64,000 bases of DNA, taken from the NCBI GenBank assembly GCA_016196035.1, contig JACPYM010000066.1:62001-126000 (forward strand), written 5' to 3'. The notes beneath the pieces are model-generated. The model saw only the letters and a program-made list of their open reading frames with translations, had not been told where the DNA came from and ran no database searches. Below, one piece after another: positions 29,177-38,950 of this stretch (its first letter is position 1; each line of letters opens with the position of its first letter). This DNA comes from Acidobacteriota bacterium. GTDB taxonomy: Bacteria > Acidobacteriota > Blastocatellia > RBC074. Made by a program: the position numbers and the translations under genes.

Positions 29177-30940
29177 TTATTGCCGGTCGAGTTCCAAGAG
29201 ATAAAGCAGCAGCTTGCCGGGCTTGCCTTTCAAATAGGTTTGCGTGTCGCCCAATTCCGCCACGGCTTTGGCGGCTTCATTGCGTTTGAGAAATTCCTGC
29301 ACCAGTTTGGCTTCGGCGGCCTCTTTCACTTCGACCGATTTGCGCGCACCGAGGGCGCGGCGCAATTGCTCGAACTCTTCCACGGCTGTCGGCGACCAGA
29401 TCAACCAGAGCTTTTCGGTGCCCTGGGCCGCGTCGGCGACGCTGTAAGTGTTTGCGCCAGGCAACGCGAGCGTTTGGCCCGCTGCCAATTGGGCATTGGG
29501 GCGATCGGGCGGCATGGGCGCAAGCAGGTTGTAAACCGGCAGTCCGTTCTGCAATTTCGGGTCTTCGTTGAAAAGATAGAAATAGCCCGTGCGGTCGCTC
29601 GCGAAGTTGAGCCGCAAACCGGAACCGGGCGGAAAGATGATCGCTTGTTTGTGTTCTTTGGCGGCGATGGCGCAACTGCCGTCCTGTTTGACACGCGAAC
29701 AGGAACTGATCGAATAACTCAGGATGCGTTCGGGTAAGACAACTGTGTTACCGGAATTTTCAGGCAGATGTGAGGGCGGCGTATTGCGCAGTTTGAAGTA
29801 ACTGAAAATCCCGACGGCCCCCGCCAGCAAAACGACGATTAACGCGAAATACGGCAGCGGCGATTTGCCCGGCGCCGGGCGCGGTGCGGCCACGACGGGC
29901 GGCAACGAGCCAGAGCCTAATTCCGTGGGCGAAGACGGCGACGTGAGTTGCTGCCCCGACATGGAATTGGTGTGTACCGTGCGCGGAATCTGGTGAAGCA
30001 AGGCTTCGGCGAGGCTGTCGCCGAAATCGCGGGCGCGGCCAAAACGCTCTTCGGGCGCAAAGGCTATCGCTCGGAGCACGACCTGTTCAGCCGCAGGCGA
30101 CAACTCAACGCGCAATTCGCGCGGCGGCGGTTGCGCGCCTTTCTTTTGCTGTTCGTGCAACTGTACCAGCGTTTCGGCATTGAAGGGCAGGTGACCGGTC
30201 AGCAGCTCATAAGTCATCACGCCGAGTGACCAGGTGTCGCTGGCGGACTGCGGTTCGCCGCGCAATTGTTCGGGCGCCATGTAAGGCAAGGCCCCGGCGA
30301 CTTTGGTTTTGCCGGAATCGGTGTTGTTGCTTTGCGAATCCTTGACGGTGGCGATGCCGAAATCAATCAGCTTGACGACCTCTTCGCCTTCGGTGGCCCG
30401 CTGCACCATGACGTTTTCGGGTTTGAGGTCGCGGTGGATGATGCCCTTTTCGTGGGCGGCGGTCAGCGCCTGGCCGATTTGCCGGACGATGTGGGCGATG
30501 CGTGCCAAATCCATTTTGCCCGCTTGCATTTCCTGCTGCATCAGGCTGCGCAGGTTGACGCCCTCGACAAATTGCATCACGAAAAAGGGTTTGCCGTCGG
30601 GCATCGCGCCGACATCGAGCACGCCCACGACGCCGGGGTGATCAATGCGCACGAGGGCTTCGATTTCCTGGTCGAATTTTTTGCGGAACCAGGGCGTGTG
30701 CAACGATTGTTCGGAGGATTCGAGCAGCACTTTGATGACGACGCGCCGCTGGTGCAATTGGGTATCGCGCGCCAGATACACCACGCCGATGCCGCCACGC
30801 CCCAATTCGCCTTCGATCATGTAACGGTCTTTGAGCAGCACGCCGCTGTAATTGGTTTGTTTGAGTGCGGGCGTGATGTTGGGGGCGGTGCCGAAAGACG
30901 CCATCGGCTTGGTTTGTTCGGATTGTCGTTTGGTTTCCAT
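29177..30940 (-). CDS. Membrane Ser/Thr protein kinase with DUF4384 ectodomain
   Basis: A 587-residue Pkn/STPK. The Gly-rich loop GRGGIG (48-53), Lys70, HRDLKPEN with Asp171, DFG (193-195) and APEQ make an active Hanks-type kinase. A Pro/Ser linker leads to one transmembrane helix (about 363-383). Outside are about 200 residues with a DUF4384-like domain (LRLNFASDRTGYFYLFNED) and a helical tail. It would sense something outside and phosphorylate cytoplasmic targets. The ectodomain matches the free DUF4384 protein at 22836, and the TPR-CHAT gene lies in between; a common pathway is inferred. The 5' side carries a perfect 15-bp hairpin (31015-31047). Confidence 0.93.
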   Translation of the reverse strand: METKRQSEQTKPMASFGTAPNITPALKQTNYSGVLLKDRYMIEGELGRGGIGVVYLARDTQLHQRRVVIKVLLESSEQSLHTPWFRKKFDQEIEALVRIDHPGVVGVLDVGAMPDGKPFFVMQFVEGVNLRSLMQQEMQAGKMDLARIAHIVRQIGQALTAAHEKGIIHRDLKPENVMVQRATEGEEVVKLIDFGIATVKDSQSNNTDSGKTKVAGALPYMAPEQLRGEPQSASDTWSLGVMTYELLTGHLPFNAETLVQLHEQQKKGAQPPPRELRVELSPAAEQVVLRAIAFAPEERFGRARDFGDSLAEALLHQIPRTVHTNSMSGQQLTSPSSPTELGSGSLPPVVAAPRPAPGKSPLPYFALIVVLLAGAVGIFSYFKLRNTPPSHLPENSGNTVVLPERILSYSISSCSRVKQDGSCAIAAKEHKQAIIFPPGSGLRLNFASDRTGYFYLFNEDPKLQNGLPVYNLLAPMPPDRPNAQLAAGQTLALPGANTYSVADAAQGTEKLWLIWSPTAVEEFEQLRRALGARKSVEVKEAAEAKLVQEFLKRNEAAKAVAELGDTQTYLKGKPGKLLLYLLELDRQ

Positions 30941-31014
30941 TGCGATGCTGTTCCGCTGATTTGTGTTTGAAATCCGGAGCGCATCTTAGCATTGGCTGGG
31001 CAGCCGGTACAGTA

Positions 31015-31047
31015 GCGGAGGGCGCTTCTGGGAGAAGCGCCCTCCGC
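31015..31047. repeat. Perfect 15-bp hairpin upstream of the kinase
   Basis: GCGGAGGGCGCTTCT and its exact reverse complement are separated by GGG. No T-tract follows on either strand, so it is not a clear terminator. It lies 75 nt upstream of the kinase start. Confidence 0.75.
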
Positions 31048-31074
31048 GCGCACCTTCTGAGGGTGACTTAGGCT

Positions 31075-31240
31075 GTGTTCAAAAATAAGTTGTTCATTGT
31101 TCATTTGTCATTGTTCATTTGTCATTACGGAATGCGCTGCCGGGCAATGACAAATGACAAATCAACAATGACAAATGAACAATGCGCCCCAGTCCCCGAA
31201 GCGCTGTCTGGCTCAAACGATCAAGTTATTTTTGAACAAT
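31075..31240. repeat. 166-bp inverted repeat of TTCATTGT/TTGTCATT modules
   Basis: The outer arms TGTTCAAAAATAA and TTATTTTTGAACA enclose tandem units of CATTGTTCATTTGT and their complements (31096-31127 and 31146-31184). It is AT-rich in a GC-rich genome. It fills the gap between the kinase 5' end and the haloperoxidase 3' end. Confidence 0.8.
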
Positions 31241-31249
31241 GCCCTAGCA

Positions 31250-32956
31250 TCAGCGAATGACCCGTGTGGGCTGATTGGCGCGCCCGCTCAGGCGGATGGT
31301 CACGCCATCGAATTTGGTCAGCGTGAAACCTTCAAAGGTCTCGTTGAAACAGGCGTTGAAATCGCTCAGCACGCTGATGGCCACCGCTTCGCCGAGTTTC
31401 AAGCCTTCGATTTCATCGCTGCGCCAATGCATGCCGGCGGTGTCGCGGCCATACGCCACATTCGACGCCAGCTTGTTCAATTCGCTGCCGATGGTCAGCG
31501 TGCCGTTGTACTCGCGCAAGGTCGCGCCGTCATCGCTGGGCACGACCGGACTCGGCACGACAAAGCTTTCGTCAAAGTACGCCTTGAGCACCGTCACGCA
31601 AGCGCCCGCCACCGTGGCGTGCCCGCCGGGGAAGGCCGGATGCACGGGGCAACCTTCGGGAAAGGCCATCGGCAATAGATAGCCGCCATATTTGCTGAAC
31701 ACATTCATGATCGCCCCGGAATTGAGCAGCTTGGCGTTAATCGTATAGTTAGCCGCATTGGTCAGTTTATTGTGCACGCGCCCGGCGAATTCTTCGGGGC
31801 GGATGCGGCGATGCACATACCATTTCTGGAACCAGGCGGCCTTGAGCGCCAGCGCCGCGATGCGCCCGATCAAATCCACCAGATGCGGGCCGCCGAAGGT
31901 CGCAAAGCCTGCCTGCCGGGTCGCGCGTTTGTAAGGATTGGCATCGTCGAGCGCCGCCGCGCCAAAGCTTTGCAGGATCAATGAGGCTAGCAAGAAGGCC
32001 TGATACGAAAAATCAATGTGCACATATTCGCCCAGGTCGCGGCCATTGCGGATGTAGCGATTGGCTGTGTCAAACGAGAGGCGCCGCGTGGGCGCCACGC
32101 CATTTTGAATGGCGAGCCACTCCTGATAGGCGACCATGAAATCTTCACCCGCCACGGGCAGCCGGTATTTCTGGTCAAACGGCGTCGCGCCCAGGCTGAA
32201 GGGTTTGAGCAGAAATTGCGAAACGTAATAGCCCTGCGCATCGCCGGGCATCGGCGTGCGGAACAGGCTTTGAGTATCCACACCCGTGTAATTGTCGAAG
32301 CGCCGCAGATCGGCCACGGCCGCATTCGTCAGCGGATGGCTGTCGTATTGCGAAAACGGAATGTCGCGGGTCAACGCGCGCCAATACAATTCGGCCATTT
32401 CGCCCGCGATGGCTTCGCTGTCGAAACGCGGCGGCACGGCAGTTTCAAAACTGTGAATGTCAGCGCCTTCCAAATCGAAGCACAACCCGGATTGCGGATC
32501 GACGAGTTTGCCCGCGCCGCCCGCCGGAATCTTCTCGAAATCCTCGGACTTGCCGCTGCGCAGAGCGTTCAAGTATGCCGCGTAGGCGTTCAAATCTGCC
32601 TCGCCCAGATTATTGTGCGGCAGCGTCTTGCTGAAGCTGGCGAGTTTACTGGCGTATGTTTCGTCATCGCCGTTGGTCAGATGCAACGGCAGCGGGCGGT
32701 TCGATTGATAGAGCGCAGCGGTCTGCCGCCGTAGCGTGGCCTGCCGGGCGCGCTGCACCGCGTCCAACGGGCCGAGGGCGTCCGTCTCAGCCAGCGCGAC
32801 CGAACCGCCCAACAGCGGCGCTGCGCTCAGCCCGGCGGCGGCGGCCACGGTTGCCGTGGATTGTTTGAGAAATTGGCGGCGGCCCTGGGACGCCGCTTTG
32901 GATGAAAGTTGACCCGCAACGCCGACGTGGGGTTCGGGATTGTTCTTCTGTCTCAT
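31250..32956 (-). CDS. Vanadium-dependent haloperoxidase (Tat-exported)
   Basis: A 568-residue PAP2/haloperoxidase-fold protein. The N-terminus has a twin-arginine signal, RRQFLKQSTATVAAAAG (about residues 26-42). The vanadate-binding segments are RIRPEEFAGRVHNK, PVHPAFPGGHATVAGA and GRDTAGMHWRSDE, which correspond to the Lys/Arg, Ser-Gly-His and Arg/His segments of vanadium chloroperoxidase; here Gly replaces the usual Ser before Gly-His. Such enzymes oxidise halides with hydrogen peroxide, or in some bacteria act as phosphatases. ATG 32956 with GGAGAAG upstream is preferred to a longer frame beginning at 33064. No halogenated-product genes are near. Confidence 0.9.
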   Translation of the reverse strand: MRQKNNPEPHVGVAGQLSSKAASQGRRQFLKQSTATVAAAAGLSAAPLLGGSVALAETDALGPLDAVQRARQATLRRQTAALYQSNRPLPLHLTNGDDETYASKLASFSKTLPHNNLGEADLNAYAAYLNALRSGKSEDFEKIPAGGAGKLVDPQSGLCFDLEGADIHSFETAVPPRFDSEAIAGEMAELYWRALTRDIPFSQYDSHPLTNAAVADLRRFDNYTGVDTQSLFRTPMPGDAQGYYVSQFLLKPFSLGATPFDQKYRLPVAGEDFMVAYQEWLAIQNGVAPTRRLSFDTANRYIRNGRDLGEYVHIDFSYQAFLLASLILQSFGAAALDDANPYKRATRQAGFATFGGPHLVDLIGRIAALALKAAWFQKWYVHRRIRPEEFAGRVHNKLTNAANYTINAKLLNSGAIMNVFSKYGGYLLPMAFPEGCPVHPAFPGGHATVAGACVTVLKAYFDESFVVPSPVVPSDDGATLREYNGTLTIGSELNKLASNVAYGRDTAGMHWRSDEIEGLKLGEAVAISVLSDFNACFNETFEGFTLTKFDGVTIRLSGRANQPTRVIR

Positions 32957-33457
32957 AATACTTCTCCGATTGTGGGTAAAAGGGCAGTCAGAAGGCAGGT
33001 AAAGGGTGGCGGCGTTGTATCCAACACCGCTGCCTGACACACCGGGCAACTGCACCGACAGCAAACTTCGACGCCAACGGCGTCAAAGGAAAGCGGCACC
33101 TATAAGGCTAGCTGGAAAATAGCGCACTCGGGGGATGATGAATAACGGGGATACTCCGGTTGGTAGTTGGAAGGTTCGTAATAAACCGCGCGTATGGTAG
33201 GCAGCATACCCGGCAGCGTCAAGCAAAATCTCCGGCGTTGGCGGACGCTGCGCCAGCCCCGGAGGCGGGCCGTACTAGATCAGATTGCAATTGGGTAGAC
33301 GGGCTACTGACACCGTACACGCAATTGCAAACCGCTCTAACGCGCGCGAAGAGTGCGGAAGCAGTACAGCAGGACTGATCCGCTGGTTGTACATCGCGCG
33401 CGCGCGGTAGTAGCATTCGCGCGCATTTAATTCATACAACAACCGAGACCATTCATC
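32957..33457. other. Gene-free gap with a degenerate repeat
   Basis: No coding sequence is convincing. Around 33308-33343 is a segment (CCGTACACGCAATTGCAAAC followed by CGCTCTAAC) that reappears in altered form at 43585-43613. A CG-alternating run lies at 33394-33405. The promoters of the haloperoxidase and of the gene at 33458 should be here; I cannot place them. Confidence 0.5.
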
Positions 33458-34771
33458 ATGCTGAACTTCTTAACCACTCGGCTACGGCTGAGTTTCGTAA
33501 TGCGTGCGGGCCGCGCCGCCTGGTTGCTGACTGTGTTGCTCAGCGCCACTGCTTGCAAAGAGCAAGCCCAGCCTGCGGCTACGGCCAATCCACTCGGCAC
33601 CTGGCGCGGCACGGTCAAAACCAACGCCGGTGAAGACGTGGCGTTTACCCTGGAAGTCAAAAGCGCCGGCCAATCGGCGGCGGGCCTCACGCAAGTGACG
33701 GGTACGCTTATCAACGGTGATGATCGGCTGGCTTCGACCGAAGGCGTCTTTGAAGGGCAGTCGCTCAAACTGCGCTACGATTTTTATGATGGTGTATTAC
33801 TAGCGCGACTCAAGGGCGATGAAATGCAGGGTACCTTTGTGCGCCAGTGGCAAAAACAAACGCTCACGCGCGAATTGCAAGCCACCCGCAGCGCGACCGC
33901 TCCGGCAGTGGTTGGTGCGACGGCTGATCTGACCGGCGCTTGGGTGCTGAAAGTCGGCGAAGGCGAGCAACAGCGTTTGTGGCGGGCGGCGTTCAAAACC
34001 GCGAATGGACAGGCCACCGGCACGATCATTCCCGTCAGCGGCGATTGGGGGCAATTGTCCGGCACGTTCACGACGGACAATACGCTGACGCTCAATCGCT
34101 TTGACGGCATCAACGCGCGCATCTTCAAAGCCGTGTTGCAACCTGACGGCACGCTCGTTGGCTATCTGGATTTGGGCCTGTTCGACCCCGAGCGCAAGGT
34201 CGTGGCCGAGCGCATCAATGACAAGAATAAAAAACTGGTCGCCAGTTTGCCCGACCCGAACACCTACACGCGGATGAGCAATGCCAGCGAGCCGTTCCTC
34301 TTCAATTTCCCGGACCTCAACGGCAAAGTCGTCGCCTGGGATGACGCACGCTTCAAAAACAAAGTCGTCGTTGTTTCGATCACCGGCAGTTGGTGCCCGA
34401 ACTGTCACGAAGAGACGCCGTATTTGCAGGAGCTTTACGCGCGCTATCAAAAGCAGGGTTTGGAAGTCGTCGCGTTGGCGTTTGAATACACCGGCGAAGT
34501 CTCGCGCGATTTGGAACAGGTGCGCATCTTCGCCCAGCGGCACGGCGTGCAATACCCGATGCTGCTGGCCGGTTCGACCGAAGACGCGCCCAAGAAGCTG
34601 CCGCAACTGATCAACTTCGGCGCCTATCCCACCACGCTTTTCATCGGGCGTGGCGGCCTGGTCAAACGCATCCATGCCGGTTTTGAAGGCAGCGCGACGG
34701 GCGAACGCTTCACCAAGCTGAAAAGTGAAATCGAAGCGCTGGTCAAGGAATTGCTGGCCGCGAAGGAGTGA
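33458..34771 (+). CDS. TlpA-like thiol-disulfide oxidoreductase lipoprotein
   Basis: A 437-residue exported protein with a lipoprotein-like signal (LLSATACKE, Cys near residue 33). A long beta-rich N-terminal region (about 40-270) of unknown fold precedes a thioredoxin-like domain (about 275-437) with the redox motif WCPNC (Cys313, Cys316) and the cis-Pro loop YPTTLFIG. TlpA/ResA proteins reduce or transfer disulphides in the periplasm, for example in cytochrome c maturation. First of a plus-strand series; the next gene starts 23 nt after the stop. The Shine-Dalgarno site is weak, and ATG 33500 is an alternative start. Confidence 0.9.
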   Translation: MLNFLTTRLRLSFVMRAGRAAWLLTVLLSATACKEQAQPAATANPLGTWRGTVKTNAGEDVAFTLEVKSAGQSAAGLTQVTGTLINGDDRLASTEGVFEGQSLKLRYDFYDGVLLARLKGDEMQGTFVRQWQKQTLTRELQATRSATAPAVVGATADLTGAWVLKVGEGEQQRLWRAAFKTANGQATGTIIPVSGDWGQLSGTFTTDNTLTLNRFDGINARIFKAVLQPDGTLVGYLDLGLFDPERKVVAERINDKNKKLVASLPDPNTYTRMSNASEPFLFNFPDLNGKVVAWDDARFKNKVVVVSITGSWCPNCHEETPYLQELYARYQKQGLEVVALAFEYTGEVSRDLEQVRIFAQRHGVQYPMLLAGSTEDAPKKLPQLINFGAYPTTLFIGRGGLVKRIHAGFEGSATGERFTKLKSEIEALVKELLAAKE

Positions 34772-34794
34772 TTCCACCATTGGAGGAGTGAACG

Positions 34795-35214
34795 ATGAAT
34801 CGCAAGCAAGAACTGAAACGCGACTATCAGCAAAGTCAGCGCCCGATGGGGGTCTACCAGATTCACTGCCTCTCCAACGAAAAGATTTTGGTCGGCAGTT
34901 CGCTCAACTTGCCCGGCATCTTCAACCGGGAAAAGTTTGCCTTGCAACAGGGCGGCCACAAGAACAAGGCCCTGCAAGCGGACTGGAACGCTTTCGGCGA
35001 GGCTGGCTTTGCGTTTGAAATCCTGGATGAGCTGTCGCCGCGCCCGGACCCGGCTTATGATTACCGCGAAGACTTGACCGTGCTCGAAGATGTCTGGCTT
35101 GAACAACTGCAACCGTATGGCGAGCGTGGTTACAACGAACCCAAGAAAAACCGCGAACAGCGGCTACAGATGATTGCGGCAAAGCAACGGCCCACAACCT
35201 TGGATGATGATTAG
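34795..35214 (+). CDS. GIY-YIG nuclease-family protein
   Basis: A 139-residue small protein with the GIY-YIG hallmark in the forms GVY and LVG ([18 protein letters not shown], about residues 19-36). Arg, Glu and Asn/Lys-rich helices follow ([29 protein letters not shown]). Stand-alone members of this size occur widely; some are nucleases and most are uncharacterised. GGAGGAG precedes the ATG. It is the second gene of the run beginning at 33458. The C-terminal end lies close to a palindromic element at 35237. Confidence 0.85.
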   Translation: MNRKQELKRDYQQSQRPMGVYQIHCLSNEKILVGSSLNLPGIFNREKFALQQGGHKNKALQADWNAFGEAGFAFEILDELSPRPDPAYDYREDLTVLEDVWLEQLQPYGERGYNEPKKNREQRLQMIAAKQRPTTLDDD

Positions 35215-35236
35215 TAGGTTGCCTGGTGCGCGCGAA

Positions 35237-35335
35237 GTACAGCAGGCTGCCAGCATGCTGGTGATTGACGGGAGTGCAGTCATTACTGCCAATCCGTCTT
35301 TGATGCAGTACCAGCAGGCTGGCAGCCTGCGGTAC
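35237..35335. repeat. Double-hairpin palindromic element, copy 3 (divergent)
   Basis: GTACAGCAGGCTGCCAGCAT at the left and CAGGCTGGCAGCCTG with GGTAC at the right surround about 55 nt. The architecture is that of 6972-7064 with different core bases. It sits directly upstream of the ribosome-binding site of the gene at 35351. Confidence 0.7.
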
Positions 35336-35350
35336 ATTTTTGGAGCTTCT

Positions 35351-36703
35351 ATGACCAACCAAATCAATCGCCGCGAATTCATCAAACGCAGTGCCGCCAC
35401 AGGTGCAGGCGCAACTTTGACGCTGGGCGCCGCCAAACGCACTGACGCTGCTTTCGATCCGCAAAACAGCCCCAATGGCCGCCTGACGCTCGGTTACATC
35501 GGCGTCGGTGCGCGCGCGCAAGAGGTGCTGAGCACCGTCGTGCGCATGCCCGGCATTGAGGTCGTCGGCGTGTGCGATGCTTACAAAGGCCGGCTTGAAC
35601 GCGCGGTTGAGCGCACGGGCGGGCGCGCGAAAATTTATCAGAACGCCGCTGAATTGCTGGCCGCGCCGGGGATTGACGCGGTTTACATCGGCACGCCCGA
35701 CCACTGGCACAAAGACCACGCCATCGCCGCACTCAATGCGGGCAAAGACGTTTACATCGAAAAGCCGCTGACTTACACGATTGACGAAGGACTGGAAATT
35801 GCCGCCGCCGTCAAAAAGACCGGGCGCATCCTGCAAGTCGGCAGCCAGGGCGTCAGCACGCCCATCCAGCAAAAAGCGCGTGAGATCGTGCAATCGGGCC
35901 GTCTGGGCCAGATCACGATGGTGCGCATCTCGGTCAACCGCAACACGGCGGGTGGCGCGTGGATTTATCCGATTCCGCCGGATGCCAACGAGCAGACTGT
36001 CAACTGGGAAATGTTTCAAGGCTCCGCGCCCAAACACCCGTTCAGCCTGGAACGCTTCTGCCGCTGGCGTTGTTATCAGGATTATTCGGGCGGGATGGCG
36101 ACCGATCTGTTTGTACATGCGATGACGACGCTGCATTTCGTGACGGGCGCGCAGGCTCCCGAAATGGCGCTGGCCGCCGGTTCGCTCTATCGCTGGAAAG
36201 GCAGCCGTGACGTGCCCGACACGCTCGACGCGATTTTGCAGTACTCCGAAGGCTTCCACGTCAATCTAAGCGGCACGTTTAACAACCAATCCGCCGGAGA
36301 TCGCGGCATTCAAATCCTGGGCACGCAGGGCACGCTGACCATCGCCCGCGATGTTGTCTTCGCGCCCGAACGCCCGATTGACAACAACGATTGGATCGTG
36401 GCCGCCTGGCCGAGCGCGCTGGAACGCGCCTATTACAAAGACCCGCAGATCATCAAAGCCGAACGCCCGAATCAGTGGGAACCACAGATTGTCTCAGGCG
36501 AAGAACATTGGAGCGGCCTCGGCCCCAACGCCAATCAACTGCACTTCGAGCAATTCCAACAGGCCATCCGCACCCGCCAGCAACCGGTCGAAGACGTCTG
36601 GGCCGGCCATCGCGCGGCGGCGGTCGCGCATATGATCAACCTGTCGGCGCGGCGCAAACAGCCGGTTTATTGGGATCGTGAGCGTGACAAGCTGCGGGCT
36701 TAA
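35351..36703 (+). CDS. Tat-exported Gfo/Idh/MocA oxidoreductase
   Basis: A 450-residue protein. The N-terminus INRREFIKRSAATGAGATL is a Tat signal, so it is folded in the cytoplasm with cofactor and then exported. The Rossmann domain has GYIGVGARAQEVL, GTPDHWHKDHAIAAL and the catalytic-region EKPLTY motif; the C-terminal half is the Gfo/Idh/MocA sheet domain. Exported members with DHWH motifs are abundant in Acidobacteriota and Planctomycetota and are usually linked to sugar metabolism. GGAG before ATG 35351 fixes the start; the frame is open upstream through the palindromic element, but that part is not coding. Confidence 0.92.
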   Translation: MTNQINRREFIKRSAATGAGATLTLGAAKRTDAAFDPQNSPNGRLTLGYIGVGARAQEVLSTVVRMPGIEVVGVCDAYKGRLERAVERTGGRAKIYQNAAELLAAPGIDAVYIGTPDHWHKDHAIAALNAGKDVYIEKPLTYTIDEGLEIAAAVKKTGRILQVGSQGVSTPIQQKAREIVQSGRLGQITMVRISVNRNTAGGAWIYPIPPDANEQTVNWEMFQGSAPKHPFSLERFCRWRCYQDYSGGMATDLFVHAMTTLHFVTGAQAPEMALAAGSLYRWKGSRDVPDTLDAILQYSEGFHVNLSGTFNNQSAGDRGIQILGTQGTLTIARDVVFAPERPIDNNDWIVAAWPSALERAYYKDPQIIKAERPNQWEPQIVSGEEHWSGLGPNANQLHFEQFQQAIRTRQQPVEDVWAGHRAAAVAHMINLSARRKQPVYWDRERDKLRA

Positions 36704-36784
36704 GCGGTAAGCTTGCGTGGCGCTTGGCTGATGGGCAGTCACGCGCGGTCGAACAATCAAACGATAGAAAGGAAGTAAGAAGCC

Positions 36785-37096
36785 ATGACTGAAGACCTCA
36801 ATACCAAAGACTTGAGTGACCGCGAGTTGCTGGAACTGATGCAGCGTGACTACAGTTTAATGCATCGGGAAATGATCGAGATGCGCCAGGAATTCAACAC
36901 ACGCCTGGAAAAACTGGAAGTTCGCACCAATCCCTTGCCGCCGAACTACGACGCGCGCTTTACCGCCTTGGAACGCGATGTCAAAGACATCAAGCGTGAG
37001 ATGCGTCAATTGCGCGATCACGATTGGCAGCGTGAGGGCCAATTGGTGGAAGTGCGAGAACGCTTAGAAGCGCTCGAAACCACGGCGGCGAATTAA
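36785..37096 (+). CDS. Small coiled-coil protein of unknown function
   Basis: A 103-residue, highly charged protein with heptad-like helices (ELLELMQRDYSLMHREMIEM and KDIKREMRQLRDHDW) broken by a Pro-rich turn (TNPLPPNYD, about residues 48-56). No signal peptide, membrane segment or recognisable domain is present. AAGGAAG lies upstream of the ATG. It sits between the Gfo/Idh and amidohydrolase genes, only 29 nt before the latter, so it is probably co-transcribed. It may be an oligomerising adaptor. Confidence 0.7.
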   Translation: MTEDLNTKDLSDRELLELMQRDYSLMHREMIEMRQEFNTRLEKLEVRTNPLPPNYDARFTALERDVKDIKREMRQLRDHDWQREGQLVEVRERLEALETTAAN

Positions 37097-37125
37097 CCCT
37101 GCCGCAATCACCCCGGAGACTTGCC

Positions 37126-38706
37126 ATGAAACGATTCACCCCAATCCTGCTGACCATTGCCTTGTTACTGAACAGCGCGCCCGCGTTGGCCCAAGAAGCC
37201 AAAACCCTCGACGACCTCAAACGCCAGGCCGTCGCCGAAGTGGACAAATTGCAAATCTTCACCCAGCAGATGGTGGATCAGATTTTCAGCTTCGCCGAGT
37301 TGGGCTTTCACGAATACGAAACGTCGAAGTATCTGACCGGCGTGCTCGAAAAGAGCGGCTTCAAGGTTGAAAAAGGCGTGGCCGGAATGCCGACGGCGTT
37401 CGTGGCAAGCTGGGGCAGCGGCAAGCCGGTGATCGCGTTTATTACGGACATTGATTGCATCCCGCGCGCCTCGCAAAAGCCGGGCGTGGCCTGGCACGAG
37501 CCGATGATCGAAGGCGCGCCAGGACATGGTGAAGGCCATAATTCCGGCATGGCTGTGAATGTGACGGCGGCGCTGGTGCTCAAGCAGTTGATGGAAAAGA
37601 ACAAGCTCGGCGGCACGCTCAAAATTCTGCCGGGCGTAGCTGAAGAATTGGTGGGCGCGAAGGCGTTCTTCATTCGCGCGGGTCTTTTCAAAGACGTAGA
37701 CATCGTGCTCGGTTCGCATGTGGATAGCGATTTCGCCACCAACTGGGGGCAGCCCGAACGCAACAGCGGCTTGGTTTCGGTGCAATACTCGTTTCACGGC
37801 AAAGCGGCGCACGCGGCTGGCGCGCCCTGGTCGGGGCGCTCGGCGCTAGATGCGGTCGAGTTGATGAACATCGGCTGGAATTTCCGGCGCGAGCATCTGC
37901 GCTTGCAACAGCGCTCGCATTACGTCGTCGTCAATGGCGGCGATCAGCCCAACGTCGTGCCGTCCGAAGCGAGCGTCTGGTATTACTTTCGCGAGTTGGA
38001 TTACCCGAAGATCAAAGAGCTTTACGAACTGGGCAACAAGATGGCGCAGGCGGCCACGCTCATGACCGACACGACCGTGACACAGCGCGTGGTCGGTTCC
38101 GCCTGGCCGAATCATTTCAACAAGGTCGTCGCCGAAACGCAGGCCAAAAACATCGAGACCGTGGGCCTGCCGCAATGGAGCGAAGCCGATCAGACGCTCG
38201 CCAAAGCCTTGCAGAAAGAAATCGGCGCCAAGGTGGATGGTTTGAAGACCAAGTCGAAAGGCTTGGAAGGGCCGAAAGAACAGGTATTGGGCGGCGGTTC
38301 GGATGATGTGGGCGACATTTCGTGGAATGTGCCGATGGTGTATTTGCGCTTCCCGGCCAACATTCCGAACCTGCCCGGGCACAGTTGGGAAAACGCGATT
38401 GCGATGGCGACGCCGATTGCCCACAAGGGTTCGACGGCGGGCGCGAAGGTGCAGGCGTTGACGGCGCTCGATTTTCTGACGCAGCCCGACTTGGTCAAAC
38501 AGGCCTGGGACTATTTCAACAATGTCCAAACCAAAGAGGTCAAATATCAGCCGCTCATCAATCCGGGCGATCAGCCGGCGCTCGATCTGAACAAAGAGAA
38601 GATGGAGAAATTCGCGCCGGAGTTGAAGAAGTTCTATTACGACCCGGCGAAGTACAAAACTTATCTTGAGCAATTGGGGATTCAGTATCCGACCGTCAAA
38701 AAATAA
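37126..38706 (+). CDS. Exported M20-family amidohydrolase (AbgB-like)
   Basis: A 526-residue protein with a cleavable signal peptide (ending APALAQ, about residue 23). It is of the M20D amidohydrolase type, with metal-site segments GAPGHGEGHNSG (about 128-139), LPGVAEELVGAKAF and HGKAAHAAGAPW, and a dimerisation lid. It is nearest to p-aminobenzoyl-glutamate hydrolase subunit B and related N-acyl amino acid hydrolases; the substrate is not determined here. GGAG precedes the ATG. Last gene of the plus-strand run; no clear terminator follows. Confidence 0.9.
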   Translation: MKRFTPILLTIALLLNSAPALAQEAKTLDDLKRQAVAEVDKLQIFTQQMVDQIFSFAELGFHEYETSKYLTGVLEKSGFKVEKGVAGMPTAFVASWGSGKPVIAFITDIDCIPRASQKPGVAWHEPMIEGAPGHGEGHNSGMAVNVTAALVLKQLMEKNKLGGTLKILPGVAEELVGAKAFFIRAGLFKDVDIVLGSHVDSDFATNWGQPERNSGLVSVQYSFHGKAAHAAGAPWSGRSALDAVELMNIGWNFRREHLRLQQRSHYVVVNGGDQPNVVPSEASVWYYFRELDYPKIKELYELGNKMAQAATLMTDTTVTQRVVGSAWPNHFNKVVAETQAKNIETVGLPQWSEADQTLAKALQKEIGAKVDGLKTKSKGLEGPKEQVLGGGSDDVGDISWNVPMVYLRFPANIPNLPGHSWENAIAMATPIAHKGSTAGAKVQALTALDFLTQPDLVKQAWDYFNNVQTKEVKYQPLINPGDQPALDLNKEKMEKFAPELKKFYYDPAKYKTYLEQLGIQYPTVKK

Positions 38707-38950
38707 GCCGATTTTGGCGGTGGCTCGGAAAATCACGTAACAATACGTATAGGCAACGCGCGGGCGGGGCTGTATCTTCAGGTTGTTCGCGCTTGCTGTG
38801 TGTGCGACAGGGGACGGTCAAGCGCATGGCAAAGTGAATTCAACCTAGTGGTCGGCTCTGCCTTGCAGCAGGCTGACTATCTCAACGAGGGTGGCGTTTC
38901 TTGTGGGGAGAATCGCTGCCCTCGGTGTTTTTTCAGGACTGAAAAGCCCC

